The position numbers and the translations under genes are program-made. Under the pieces are notes generated by a model, which worked only from the letters and a program-made list of their open reading frames with translations, was not told the origin of the DNA and did not search any database. Shown here one piece after another: positions 1 to 12,164 of a stretch of 64,000 bases of DNA. Origin of the DNA: Spirodela intermedia (Eukaryota > Streptophyta > Magnoliopsida > Alismatales > Araceae); contig LR746275.1 of assembly GCA_902729315.2 (NCBI GenBank), positions 3,910,001 to 3,974,000 on the forward strand, in the 5' to 3' direction. Every line of letters starts with the position of its first letter. Position 1 is the stretch's first letter.

Positions 1-2373
1 GTCTAAGACACCATGAATTATGGATCCTAGACCTAACACCGCCTGAACTTCTTCATGTTTCTATCGATACATGCCTAATTTCTCGACGGGGACCGTTCCT
101 ATTTTCTTTGGCTTCCCATCAAAATGCCTCATGATTGTTTCTCCCGACTGGCTGACAGTGTCCCGTTACAAGTCAGATTTAACAAGGTTAAAGTTTGCAA
201 CTGCCTTATGCTTTCTGGTAATTCAAAAATCATTATTTCAAAAGACAAATTTACAATGTCAAGCCAGGGAACACAGCATTCGAAATATCAGAACCTGTGT
301 CCCTTCATGCTTACTTTTTGCTTCATCAAGAAGACAAATCGTGACTGTATCTTACTCTCTTTTGAGGTGTTGGGAAAGTCAGCATAGTATATCATCCAGG
401 TATCCTACCAGAAGTATTACAATGGGGAATAATCTCGAATTATTGACTGCATAACTTTCAAGGTTTATACAAGTGGAACACATTGGAAATGACCACTAGG
501 ATTATCAACGGTATAGACCATGTGTGAAGAAATAAGGTCATTTCGTGAATAAAAGTCTTGCGAGAATATCAATAAGAAAAAATACATAGCACGGTAATAC
601 CAAGATTAATTGCTCAAAAACATTCCATTGTGATTAGTTGGGATTCATTGATTCAGCTTCAAGGAAGAATCGTTTTCCATGGTGATGGGCTGTAATAATC
701 ACGCTGATTACCTTTCTTTAAGCTTCATCAATTCAACTAGAGTCCTTCACATCCATGAAAATAGCGCTATCTAAAGACTTTGGGCCCATATCCTCCCTTG
801 CCTTAGGCTAGTGGACTCACTAGTTATTCTCATCAATTTCAACTGTAGTAATCAGCCATGGATAGGCCGTATTATTCTCTCATCTGACTTTTATGAAGCG
901 CAGGTTAGTAATATTGTCTGAGCCATGGTTCCCCCTCTTTCTTAACTTTTGTTCGCTTTTCATACTTTTTTCTCCTCTACCCGTCCATCTCCTCCCGGCC
1001 ACATGACTACCATAGTAGTCGCCTGAAATTCACGAGTGCCCGGCGAGACATGAGAGAATGAAGAGAGGTCGGTCGTGAACAACGCAACGATAACTGGGTT
1101 ATCTATATCTTCTACAACACGCTTCACAGCAAAACAACTTGATGCCCATGGTTTTAGTGGGACAGTGTGGCTTTCGTTTGTTTTAGAGGCACAACCATCA
1201 GAATGGCATGTGCGTTGCGACTCAGATGTCTCATGCGAATGTATTCCAAGGAGTTGAAATCCCTGGTAATTGATTCGAAACGAGTATTATAAAACTTCCG
1301 AATGCAACCTTCCTTCATACTCGGTCTGCTAGCATTTCTAATGTAATGGAATTACCTCTTGGGTTACCTCTCTAATTTTCCGTCACAATTCTATGAGCGT
1401 TCATTCTTCGGACAAAGTTAGGCCTATATACTTTACCCTCTTCCGATTTCATAGAATTTCACCGGTAAGACTATTTTTATCATTGACTAACTCTTAGTGA
1501 TAATTTTTGTTTTTTTATTGATTCTTTCATATCATTATCTTGTCCAAAGGTACAAAAACTTAATTTACTTCATCACCCCACCTATAAATCGATAATAGGC
1601 TCTAGTTTGAAGCTAGGTTCTAGATTCAAGCTAATCATACAAGTCTGAACAAAAAACGAAGAAAAAAATCTCTTAAACAATAACTGTACTGCAAAGTTTT
1701 CCATTCGAAGCTTTGTATTCAATTTAAGGTAGAGAAGGACGCTTGACGGTTTCAGCTTCTTATTTTTGCCATTAAATATTAAATAAATATATTAAAATTG
1801 ATTTCAGACGTGGTACTAAAGTGTGTCACACGTATGTGTCAATCTCAGGTTGAAATCTGCCGTCGTTTCTTTGCAACAAGGATAGCTGTTGCTTCCAATT
1901 GCTAGTATCCTGTAAAGTAAATATTTTGTTTTATCATGATTAAGGGAGTAATGTCTAACAGTTACCTCTCTCACAGTATATAGTTTTTAAGATTTACAAA
2001 TAGGAATGCAGAACGTTACTTTAGTTTTATGAATCTATGTTCGACCTGTGAGGAAGATCACCTCTCAATAATGAGTTATTTCATATAATTCTACAAAATG
2101 GGAGTTTCTTCACCATTTGATAAGAGAGAGGCATCCTTTTCGCCTCTCCATCAATTGAGTTAACATCACTACCTTGTTGTAAGATACAGGGTCACTAGTT
2201 CAACAACTGGATTTTTAAATCATGTTTCATGACCCTTGGCTAGAATGTTATTATTCTAGTCGGTCATACAACTTAAGCTTAAGCCAGAACTATTAATAAC
2301 TCATATTGAAATGCCAAACATTGCATGATGTGGTGTGTGTATCTTAATTTTGAGTATCAAATCCACCACGAAT

Positions 2374-2561
2374 GTGATAGCGAAGCTCGATAGCTTCAGT
2401 ACAGAGAGTTGTCATTGATTTTCAGTCAATTATATTTGTCCCAGGTTAAACAAAGAAAAGACAAAGTGTGATAGCGAAGCTCGATAGCTTCAGTACAGAG
2501 AGTTGTCATTGATTTTCAGTCAATTATATTTGTCCCAAGTTGAACAAAGAAAAGACAAAGT
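2374..2561 (+). repeat. 94-bp tandem duplication upstream of lectin A
   Basis: Two adjacent copies (2374-2467 and 2468-2561), each starting GTGATAGCGAAGCTCGATAG and nearly identical to each other. The matching places in units B (about 21,225) and C (about 37,295) hold one copy, so the duplication is specific to unit A and recent. It lies about 1 kb upstream of the lectin ATG; no coding sense is visible. Confidence 0.9.
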
Positions 2562-2896
2562 GTTCTGAAATCGCTTTTTCATTTGTAAAGGAGCTCAGAT
2601 TTCTACAATCATGTGCACAGAAATAGCAGTCTCATAGAGGGTAGAATGTCGCTTTTATATTAGCTTTCCAAAGTATTGGTATTACCTTTTTTTTTCGTCC
2701 GCAATAAGGTGGCACCTTGCATTTGAAGTTTTCTTATAAAAAAATTAATTCTTGTGTTACTTAAAAGGTTTATTACCGGGTTCACTTTCGAAGGTAAATA
2801 ACTCACGCCGTTGAGATTTTGTTTTATTCCCTGCAACGGTGAACTTTAAATGATATAATAATAAACCACTACGACTTTCTCCTTTGACAAACTTTG

Positions 2897-3440
2897 TCCA
2901 CATCACTACCTTAACCTAAGATCAACCAGGGACTTTAAGTCTCAGCTGCAGAACCACATGAGTTATGATTCTTGCATACCCTACACGGCACTCTTCCGGT
3001 TTCACTCAGCGGACTATTAATGATGCTTTTAGTCAACTACCTTGCTAAATATCCTATTTATTACTTCTTGCAATGGACTGATTCCTTAAACCTCCATGAC
3101 ATATTCCCCTTGATCTAGTGATCCATCCTGCCAGACGGATTGTCATCATTCGTCTATTGTCTATTGTCTCGGATTGCGTGGAACCACGGATTGAGTGGCT
3201 CGGCTGCGCAACCTCTTCAGTTATGACTATTGCATACCCTCCACGGCACACTCCCGGTTCCACAACATCAGCCCATAGATCCTGCTTTTAGTCAACTGCT
3301 CACTAAATATCTTATTTATTCCATCCTTCAGTTGACTGATTCCTTTAACGTCCATGACACATTCTCCTTGATCTAGTGATCCATCCTGCCAGACAGAGAC
3401 CCGAACACCAATTTCCATTCGTCTATTGTCGTCACGACCC
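2897..3440 (+). repeat. Promoter-proximal ~258-bp tandem repeat of unit A (2 copies)
   Basis: Two degenerate tandem copies with a period of about 258 bp, measured between GCATACCCT at 2974 and 3232. Each holds the blocks gagttatgattcttgcatac, ctaaatatcctatttatt and tgatctagtgatccatcctg. The same module is repeated upstream of the lectins in units B and C. It ends about 60 bp before the TATA box, so it could hold regulatory elements, but that is inference. Confidence 0.8.
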
Positions 3441-3497
3441 AAAGCAAATGCCCGCGGGACAAACGGCTTCACATATTATCATCAATCCAATCAGTTC

Positions 3498-3505
3498 TAT
3501 AAATA
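3498..3505 (+). promoter_or_regulatory. TATA box of lectin A
   Basis: TATAAATA lies 89 bp before the ATG at 3594 in the context ttctataaatagaagg. The same box sits at nearly the same distance before lectins B and C, which supports a real core promoter. The inferred 5' leader is about 55-65 nt. Confidence 0.75.
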
Positions 3506-3593
3506 GAAGGGGTTCTGTGATGAACTTAAGCCTGCAACCGACGTTACAAAATCTGTAGCAGAGCAGGTCGGTAGTAGACACAAGCCTGTGGCG

Positions 3594-4016
3594 ATGGCAG
3601 CGAGAGAACTCTTCGCCCTCCTTTTCTCAGCTCTCTTTCTCTGTCTCATCACGCCCTCCTTTGCGGCGACGAACGTCCTGTACACTGGCCAGGCTATCCC
3701 CACCGGTCAATACCTGCAATACGGCAACTACATTTTTGGTATGAGGGCCGACTGCAACCTCGTGCTTACCGACACCGGCACTTCAGGATGGTATACCGGC
3801 AGTTTTGTGTGGTCCAGCGGCACCAGTGGCAAGGGCACCAACTGCCGTGCCCTCCTCCAAGGAGATGGCAACTTTGTCATATACGACGGCAGTGGCAAAG
3901 TCGTATGGGCGACCAATACTGCCGTTGGCAATGGCAAATACGTCGTCATTCTCCAGCCCGACCGCAACGTCGTCCTCTATGGCCCATCGCGCGCGGAGAC
4001 CGGAACCGCAATCTAA
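3594..4016 (+). CDS. GNA-type mannose-binding lectin A (single domain)
   Basis: Intronless gene for a 140-aa monocot mannose-binding lectin (bulb-type, B_lectin fold), expected to enter the secretory pathway and bind mannose glycans, usually as a storage or defence protein. Residues 1-24 form a hydrophobic signal peptide ending PSFA-A; the mature chain starts near TNVLYTGQ. Of the three family motifs QxDxNxVxY, the first (51-59, RADCNLVLT) has lost Gln and Tyr, while the second (89-97, QGDGNFVIY) and third (121-129, QPDRNVVLY) are intact. Cys54 and Cys84 fit the conserved disulfide. Relative to B and C it has 7 extra residues in the loop between the first motif and Cys84 (about 61-73). The start is the ATG in gcgATGgca; an in-frame GTG lies two codons earlier. 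The C-terminus (ETGTAI) is short, without a long propeptide. Confidence 0.93.
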   Translation: MAARELFALLFSALFLCLITPSFAATNVLYTGQAIPTGQYLQYGNYIFGMRADCNLVLTDTGTSGWYTGSFVWSSGTSGKGTNCRALLQGDGNFVIYDGSGKVVWATNTAVGNGKYVVILQPDRNVVLYGPSRAETGTAI

Positions 4017-4870
4017 GGAGCCGGGCCACCGTAGGAGCATCTATGGATATCACTACAGTGCCTACGGATGTCAATAAGCCTTGAACAGCTTGTTGGTTGT
4101 CCTCATCGTCTGCGAAGGGAAATCAGACCCCGCAGCGACGTTCTACTTTATTTTCAGGAAAAACTCTTGAGGAAAAATTCCATCCATCGTCACTAGGTCA
4201 AACCCAAACATGAATGTCGGTTTTCATACTAATTCTACGAAAATTAAGACGCCATTCTGCATGGGAAATTACCATCAACCAATGTCCCAAAATACTCCAT
4301 CACATTTACCTCTTGGAAATCGCCTCCAAACATGCATCAGGGATGCACCAACCTCCTCATCGGTGGTGTGCTCTTTGTAAATTACATCTCATGTTTCTCA
4401 GGAAAAGCTCAAACACCAAATAGGAAACTAGGCTCCACATCGACCGTATCCATGGACATAATTCCAGGCGCTTGCTCAAAACATGATAGCCATCGACTAT
4501 CGATCGTGCACTACAGCGATCACTCATCTAGCTCGCCTTTCCATCTGCTCTCTGGATAATAACAATAAACTGACTGCCCACTGAACATTGCTGCTGCAAA
4601 TCAGATGTTATGAAGTGGAATACTATAATTATTGTATTGAAATTGAAAAAAAATAGGCCAGCATGGTTGTCAATCTGAGCTACAATGATCACATAATGAA
4701 TTCCCACGCTGATAAGATAGTGGGGCCAACAATTTGGGTAGGCATAGATGTTGTCTTTCTTTAGTGGGAAGCTTATTTCTGGCTTCCAACACACAGAAAC
4801 GTTTGTGAAATGTATGCTGCATATTACCTTTACGTTTGATTATAGTTCATCAAAACTAGTTCTCTGTAAA

Positions 4871-5394
4871 ATTACTCTTCATGGGGGGAATTCTATAGCT
4901 CGAAGACTCGTTTAAGTTCCGATCTGCTCTCTAGACCAGTAAAAATGTAACAGAGTGCCACAAACATTTCACTAAATAGAGAGCCAGTAAATTTTCAGCT
5001 CAAATATAATTGGAGACCTTGGTTTTCTATATATGACAATAAAGCATCTTGATCAACACAATGATCTTCGAATCATTCAATTCTCCATCAACACGATTAA
5101 TTAAAGCATCTTGATCATTCATTCATTCATATTATTCAATAAAATTTCACAATTCAAATCTACACGCCTTGTATATAATGAGTAATTCGTCAGGAAAATA
5201 TTTTATTTTATCTAGGCTATAATTCAAATTCATAAAGTTATTCCTCATCTATTATAGCAATTAAATAGATACAAGCTCCCTTCTTACTATTTCATTTGGA
5301 GTAGCAGTTGCCCTCATTGCTTCAAGCAAAAATTATGAAATAGGATACTCCATCAGCTTTATATTTTCTTCTTTTTAAGGGAGTGCCTAAATTT
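4871..5394. other. AT-rich intergenic stretch
   Basis: AT-rich DNA after the end of unit A homology. I see no gene, RNA or clear repeat boundary apart from short ATTCATTCATTC-like runs near 5120. Confidence 0.6.
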
Positions 5395-6560
5395 TTAAGT
5401 TATAAATTAAGTCACTATGATTTTGATACTTTTATAGATATTAATCTCAAATTATGAAATTGATAATATGAGATATAATTTAATTAGGGATTGATGTTTT
5501 GGATAAGATTGAAGAGTATAGATTATTTCAGTAAATAACTAAGATCTACATCACAGGAAATATCCCATATTATTTCAAATTCTCGTTAGGGATATAGCTA
5601 TTAGACTTTTTTAGTATAAAGGAAATAAAAAATATGCATGAGAAAATCTGTTATAATCGTATGTGAAAGTCTTATTATTTGAAGTTTATGTATCAAATGA
5701 CTTCATTTATATGAGATATGAGTAAGTGATAAAAAATTATTTAAACTAGGATTAAAATTTTAAATAAAATGATCTGTGTTCATTTTTTGTTAATTTCAAA
5801 ATATTCATGATTTAATATGTTCACACAAGAGCAAAAAGGTCCTAAAATTTGACCTTTCTTACTAAAATAATTCCTATCTGAGAAACCATCTTTTTTGGAT
5901 ATAAACATACAAGGAAGCAAAAAATTGATCCAAAGAGGAATCCACAACTGAAAACTGTGCATCAATATTAAAAGTATTGAAAAAGTTATGATTTTTTTCC
6001 ATATTTATGGTCATTTTTTTTATATCTTTCAGAATTCATGTACAACCTGTTAAGATCTACTTTGACCTGACCATTTGATGTGATAAGGGCCAAAATAGGG
6101 CAGTTCAACTTACCTTATAAATGAGGCATTTCACCCAAATTAGGGTAGGGAGAAAATATATGATCTCTAGATGATTATTACTTCAACAAACATTCTTCCT
6201 CTCCAAGATTTAGGGGTAATGTTTGATCATTTCAAGGGAGTAGTGGACATCATTCCAAATCTCAATCACGTCTTATGTTGGCCCAACACCTTTTAACGTT
6301 TTATTCAATTTTTAGCACATGAAAACAACATTTGATGGTTATGGTAACTTCATCCCAAGTGGTTTTTTTCTTTGTTTTAATATGTGATGTGCTAGGATGC
6401 CTATGTTGCACTTGTGATGTGCTTGAGTGGAAGACCTGCACTTGTGATGTGTGTGAGATCATCTTTTAGTTGTTGAATTTAAACACATCAAATTTCAAGG
6501 ATGAGACTCAAATTCTGATATCAAATTATTTTATCAAATGGTTATTAAATCAAAAATAGG
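5395..6560 (-). repeat. LTR-like dispersed repeat, minus orientation
   Basis: The reverse complement of this stretch matches 7480-8255 and 27,200-28,255. Shared blocks include gaagaatgtttgttgaag (27,446 copy), ccctaatttgg, a gccctnttttggcccttatc-like block and taagtgaagtcatttgatac. The short minus frame 5780-5965 is part of the repeat and not a gene. Such AT-rich 1-1.5 kb repeats in plants are usually retrotransposon LTRs; the family is not identified. Confidence 0.6.
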
Positions 6561-7479
6561 CAAAAGAAGCAATATAAATTGATAGAGTGGGTGAAACTAA
6601 AAAAAAGAGAGAAAATTGTTTCCTCTACATCAAGTTTCAGCCACTTGTTGTGGAAAAACTTGAAGAAAAAAAAAATTGAAATGAAAATCACATAAAGGGT
6701 GAAAAGTTGTCCTCTGCTGATGGAATCAATAAAATAGCAAAGATGTGGAAATAAGCCCTCTTCAAATTCTTGTGCCATTCAGAAATTTAAAGAGGGATAG
6801 TGCAGGAAATTTAAAGCAGTAAGGAAAAAGATAATAGCGAAAATAAAATCTCCTTTTGATCCTTGTGTCACTTAGAGACTTAAAGAGGAAGAACAAGTAC
6901 TAAATTAAATTTCAGAAAATTGAAACAAAAAATAATAAAAAGTCTTCATATATAACGTTCTCACCCCTCTCCATCTGTCACACAAGAGAGATTTGAGGAA
7001 AAAAAGGTCAAGGTGTCACCACCACCGCAATGAACTCTACAGCCACCATCTGTCGCTGTCATGCTTAGCACCTTTAAATGTCACATAGGAGGGGGGCTCA
7101 CAATCAGGATCACTACTATTGTGTTGCCATGCTACTATGCCACCATCACCACCATTGTCGCTGCTGTGCCACCATGTGTTCACCACCGTCTCTACTATCA
7201 CATGGAGAGGGGCCAGTCAATGCTCCCGTGCCCTGGCTCTCAAGGTCCCACCCTTTTGTCTCTCTCTTTCTCTTCCCTTTTAAATACCCCCCATTGTAAT
7301 GGGCCAAGTATTGGGCTTGATAATCAGCCTAATGTAATCAGCCCACTATCAAGCCCAATAGTCCTCTGAAAATTCTAATAAAGTCCACAAAAATTCTAAT
7401 CTTCCTTATTCTGATTTTTCTGAGCTTCTCCTGCTAATTAAAATATTTCTCAAGATATCAGCCTTAGACATACAATTTA
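6561..7479. other. AT-rich spacer with a short CAC-rich, GC-richer island
   Basis: This stretch lies between the inverted repeat arms. 6561-6990 is AT-rich. 7010-7370 is richer in GC, with CACCACCAT-type triplets and an inverted GGGCTTGATA / TATCAAGCCC pair around 7311-7356. The frames at 7061-7369 look like low-complexity translation; no gene is recognised. Confidence 0.5.
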
Positions 7480-8255
7480 ATATAAAATAAAACATTAAAT
7501 GGTCATTTCTAAAGACTAATCTATAGATTGGGAATATAGCCTCTTTTATGGGGAAAGCTGGACTGCCCTCTTTTGGCCCTTATCAACTTAAAACAAGTCT
7601 TAACAGGCTGCACACAAGTTCTGAAAACATAGAAAAATGACTATAAATATTTTAAAAAGTTGTAACTCTCCTAATACTTTGACTTTTGATGCAAAATTTT
7701 AGTTGTGGATTCCTCTTTAGATTAGCTTTCCATTGGTTCACATGTTTATATTTGTCCAACAGTTTTTGAGATAAAAATTATTATAGTGAAAAAGGTTAAA
7801 CTTCTAAATTGTTTTCTCTTCCCAAACATATTACAGTAGTAATCCTGTAAAATCAATAGGAGATGAACACCTTGATTATTTTCACCCAAATTTATTTCAT
7901 TTGACTCTTCATTAAAATATATTGGTTATTTATATGCTTGTATAAGTGAAGCCATTTGATGTAAAAAATTCAAATACTAAAACTTACATATAAGATTATA
8001 ACATATTACCTCATATAGATTTTATTATTATCTTTATACCTAAATAGTATAATAGTTATATCCCAGATGAGAAGCTAAAATAGAATGGGATATTCTAAAT
8101 GGTTCAGATCATCAAAGTTGATAATATTAGATCATCAATCTACTATAATCAGTTTTAAAATTTCATATTAATGTCTAAAAAAAATCAAAATCATAATGAG
8201 TTAATCAATAACTCAAGAATCTAGAAAATTAATTTTTTTTCCGTAGTCAATGTCT
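7480..8255 (+). repeat. LTR-like dispersed repeat, plus orientation
   Basis: Direct relative of 27,470-28,255 and inverted relative of 5395-6235. Shared blocks include agaaaaatgactataaatat, taagtgaagccatttgatg and a tttcatattaatgtctaaaa-like 3' part. It is non-coding and probably an LTR or LTR fragment. Confidence 0.6.
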
Positions 8256-10008
8256 CCTTGTTATAGATTTTATATGATGCATGATAGAGGACGAAAATTA
8301 AAATTAAGATCTATCCAAAAGGAATTCAAGCAAGGATCTAGGAGAATTCTCTCTTAAGATAAGTATCAATGGGGAGATTTATCCTAATATGAAGTTAATC
8401 CCACATCTAGAAGATAATATCTTATCAACCACTAAAATAGGGATATCTTGATTTCATAACTCTTGGTATAATCTCAACCAAGGTTTTAAGGATCACCAGA
8501 TATGAAATTTACTATCTTATGTTCACTCAAGTGGAAATTGCAAGTAAATTCAGAATTGGATCATATATAATTGAAAATATGGAATCAACATGTATTGTGA
8601 GTGTAAAATTGATGCTTCCACACTTTGATGCGCTGTAGTTCTCCAATTCATGATCAAACCAGCAGGATGTCAAAAGGGAGAAGAAAATTTTCATGGAAGG
8701 CGAAGAAGGGGTAGAAAGGAAGATAGGTGAAATAAGATAGAGTGGAATTTGACCCTCATGGCCTCCCCCTAAGGGGCAATTTTAACCCTCTCAGCCTCTC
8801 CCTTAAGAAGCAAATAAATTCACTTCAAACTCAAGTCAAATTTCAATTTCCATCATAACAGTTCATGCCCCTTATTTATAATAATTTTTAAGGTAGTTAT
8901 AAGGGGTAGAGAAGTATTAAAAATAGAAGTTAGAGCTCAGGCATCTAAGGTATGTTGACTTCCCTAAGAATTTTTTTGAAGATGTATCATGGTCAACCCT
9001 TGGCCCTTTAACTTCTCTCTCATTCAAAGGTGATTTTTGACGTGGATTAGAGATAGTTATTAGGGCTGGAGGGGTGATAATTATAAATTAGTAGTTACAT
9101 CTATGCATTAATATCTTATATATAGATGCTAATTAATGGGTAGAGAATATAATTATATATATGTTACCGACTCATTATGACATTTATAATATTTTTTCAT
9201 TTAAGTCCTAATACATATTATTTTATTATTTTATTTATATTATGAGACTAACCCCACTTGACTTTTATGAAGTAAAGTGGTGATTCTCTCACATTTTCTT
9301 GATAATTATTTGATTACAACGACTTAGATGAGCTCTTATTATGAGTTGAAAGTAATGGAAGAAGCCTAAGTTTTCAGCTCAAGAAAAACTCAAGTCTTAT
9401 AGAGAGGGTTGACCCCTCAAGAGAGGGCGTCACCTTGGCCTAGCTTGTTTAAACTTAAAAAGACTATCAAGAGATGAGAGCTAGGCCACCCATCTTAGGG
9501 TGTCTTGAGATGAGATTAAGAGAAAGACTAGAGTACTATCCTCATAAAAGAATTTGAGCTGTCCACCAAGAGAGTCGATTATTAATCATAACCGTTTATT
9601 GGAGGGGCCTAATTCTTGAGAAGATTATGGCATCTCACCTCTTGGAGGGCACTTTTTGGTTCTCTTTCTAGCGGTGGTTAGTTGAAAGAAAAAGGAGAGA
9701 AATCAAGACGGGGTCAACAATATTCTTATGCCCAAGATTGTCATGAAAAAGAGATTACTTGGAATGCATCAAGATTGCCACAAATCAAGCACCACTTGGT
9801 CTAGGATTGGCACACAACTAAGTCTGTGCAAAATCTAAATTTGAGACATTCTTGTAATCTTCTCTAAAGATAGATTAACTCTTAGTTCGAATTAGTTTTA
9901 TTATTTACTCTATCAATTTATTATATTAGATCTATTCTATCCTATTTGTCACACTTTATATTTTTCTTGTCTTTACCCTTAGATTAATTCTGCCCTTCAC
10001 AATCTCAA

Positions 10009-10048
<40 letters not shown>

Positions 10049-10139
10049 AATAAGATAAGCAAAATTCTTACTTTCATTACCCACACTTTTTGATGATCGA
10101 CCCTTATTTATCTTAAATAGAAGAGTGAGGTTTTATAAA
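8256..10139. other. AT-rich intergenic DNA with (AT)n microsatellite
   Basis: No gene or recognisable transposon protein is visible. It holds an (AT)n run at about 10,010-10,042. Blocks such as 9390-9540 (gttgacccctcaagagaggg) look like LTR sequence, but I cannot place them. Confidence 0.5.
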
Positions 10140-11990
10140 TATTATTTGCATAAACTTGGTTGCATCACATCAACATATTTAACTTCTAGATCAAGTTCAT
10201 CAAGAGGCAGTTGGAGGCACCTCTTTAAAGGATGCCTTAATGAGAGAGTGGGAGGAGAGAGAAGATGTGGGCTTAGATCCCCTCTTTTATGTGGGCCTCC
10301 TTCTTCTAGGCTTGGCTTGGACTTTGGCCCTGCCTTCATGATCTTGGGCTTGTACCTAGACCAATTCTCTCTCTAGTTTGTCTCCAAATATCTAGTGCAA
10401 TCTCATAAGGATCATGTGAGGATATCCAGCAAACCTTACGTATGGATTTATCTTTCCAACATACATGGAATCAATGTTGTTCCTCATTTTCATTAGTATA
10501 AGTATGATCTTCTAAAAGTTTTTCTTCTTGCCCATGCCTTGATGTAAATATATCTTGTGGACAATCAGCTGGGGTGTCATTCTTCAAGGAAAGATCTATC
10601 ACAAATAGCTCACTTGGGATATTTGGTGATCCATGATATTTTATATGATCCAAAATATTAAATGGAAACTTTATACCCCAGTTAGGAGGCAAATAAATGG
10701 CATATGCATTGGATCTAATTTTCTTCATGCACTAGAGTAAGCAAAAGATTCTGCAGAAAATAATGTCCTATAATTCATGAAAAGTGGTTAAGGTTAATAG
10801 GTTTTTGAGAATTAAAGTCATTGACTATCTCAAAAAGGCTTATTCTAGTGGTTCAATTGTTTGAAATATTGTACGCAAATTCTGCCCAAGGAAGTAGGAG
10901 ATCCCATGTTTCATGATTCTTTTTACTTCAACATATTAATATATTTTCTAAACTCCTATTAACTACCTTGATTTGATCATCAATTTGAGTGTGAAAAGTA
11001 GTAGAGAATTTTAACTTAGTACCCATTATATGTCATAAATGTTTCCAAAAATATCATATCAACCTCACATCTCTATTTGAAACTATTGTTTTAGGGAGCC
11101 CATGTAATCTCACAGTTCCATTAAAATAAATTTTAGCAATGTGATAGTATCTGAAGTTTTAGAACAAGACAGATTCATTTTGTAAAATCAATCCACCACA
11201 ACTAATCTTCTTAGTTATGGAACCTAAGTATGGGGCTTTGTCATTCTATCGTTGATATTTTGGAAGGCACATTTTGCCTCCTTATATTTCTTGGGTTCAG
11301 TCCAATCAAGTATTAGCTTAATCTTATCAAGTTCTGTAGCAATCCCTTCAGAGGAGACAATTAATCCTAGAAATGAAATTTATTTCGAAGGAATATACAT
11401 TTCTTAATATTTTCATATAGTGATTCTCTCCAAAGCATACGACAAGCTACATGGATATGATTCATGTTCCTCATGAGTTTTTCTATAAATCAGAATTTCA
11501 TCAAAATAAACCACAACAAACTTTCCTATAAGATCCTTCAAGACACAGTTCATTAATCTCATAAAAACACTAGGTGCAATAGTGCAAAAGCCATAACTAA
11601 CCACTCATATAATCCATCCTCAGTTTTAAAGCCCATTTTCCATTCATCATTCTCTCTAGTCCTCACTTGATGATATCTAATTTTAAGATTTATTTTTTTA
11701 GAAAAGTTTTTGATCCTACTAACATGTTAGTCATGTCAACTAATCTTGGGTAGAAAAATTATATTTAATAGTAATCTTATTGGTTTCTGTACTATCAAAG
11801 CACACTCTCCATGGTTCATGATTTTCAAGTAGTAAGAGGGCTGGTACTACACAAAGATTAAGATTTTCTTTTACAAATTCCTTTTCTACTAATTCCATGT
11901 CTTGTCTTTTAGTTCCTCATGCTCTTTGGGGCTTAATAGATAATGGGATTGATTAGGTAGGCCTGATCATGGTCGTAGGTCAATACCATG
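10140..11990 (-). pseudogene. Degenerate Ty3/gypsy pol (RT, integrase fragments)
   Basis: Reading the minus strand from about 11,950 down gives reverse transcriptase blocks in broken frames: a SHYLLSPKEHEELK-like start, then [27 protein letters not shown], and [14 protein letters not shown] (the catalytic YxDD region as YFDE) at 11,413-11,604. The strand-transfer region [10 protein letters not shown] follows. After an apparent internal deletion near 11,220 come integrase-core remains (KTIVSNRDV, MGTKLKFSTTFHTQ, WAEFAYN) and the integrase C-terminal region at 10,471-10,728 (NAYAIYLPPNWGI). The order RT-INT marks Ty3/gypsy. Stops and frameshifts are many, so the element is dead. 10,140-10,470 is probably its untranslated 3' end or LTR. 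Confidence 0.85.
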
Positions 11991-12164
11991 TTGTATGTCT
12001 CTCATAGATGCTAATTTATTTAGGAGATCATTTGGAAAAATATTTTCATACTTACTTAAAATTCAGACATTAAACATATTCTTTCTTCATATCACTCTTA
12101 TTAATGACTGATATTTTGAGTGAATGTGTAAAATAATATTAGCTTATCTTGTTATGTGATGTGA

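Larger units (their letters stand above)
1..4870 (+). repeat. Lectin array repeat unit A (partial at window edge)
   Basis: First of three diverged copies of a lectin-bearing repeat unit. Positions 1-1360 align by eye with 34,930-36,330. Positions 1360-4016 align with 20,245-23,960 and 36,310-39,273. The 3' flank 4017-4870 aligns with 39,274-40,045. The only convincing gene is the lectin at 3594. The small reading frames at 71-454 and 1075-1257 are not kept in frame between copies, so I treat 1-3490 as non-coding 5' flank. The unit probably begins left of the window. Confidence 0.75.

Noticed and set aside
71-454. 127-codon open frame in unit A
   Set aside because: The paralogous sequence at 35,041-35,480 is shifted in frame and gives a different peptide, so there is no coding constraint.
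3588-3593. Upstream GTG start for lectin A (and equivalents in B and C)
   Set aside because: Plant nuclear genes rarely start at GTG; the ATG two codons later aligns in all three copies and begins a clean signal peptide.
11413-11604. Endogenous pararetrovirus reverse transcriptase
   Set aside because: RT is followed by integrase blocks (GTKLKFSTTFH, AEFAYN), so these are LTR retrotransposons; no movement protein or coat-like region was seen.
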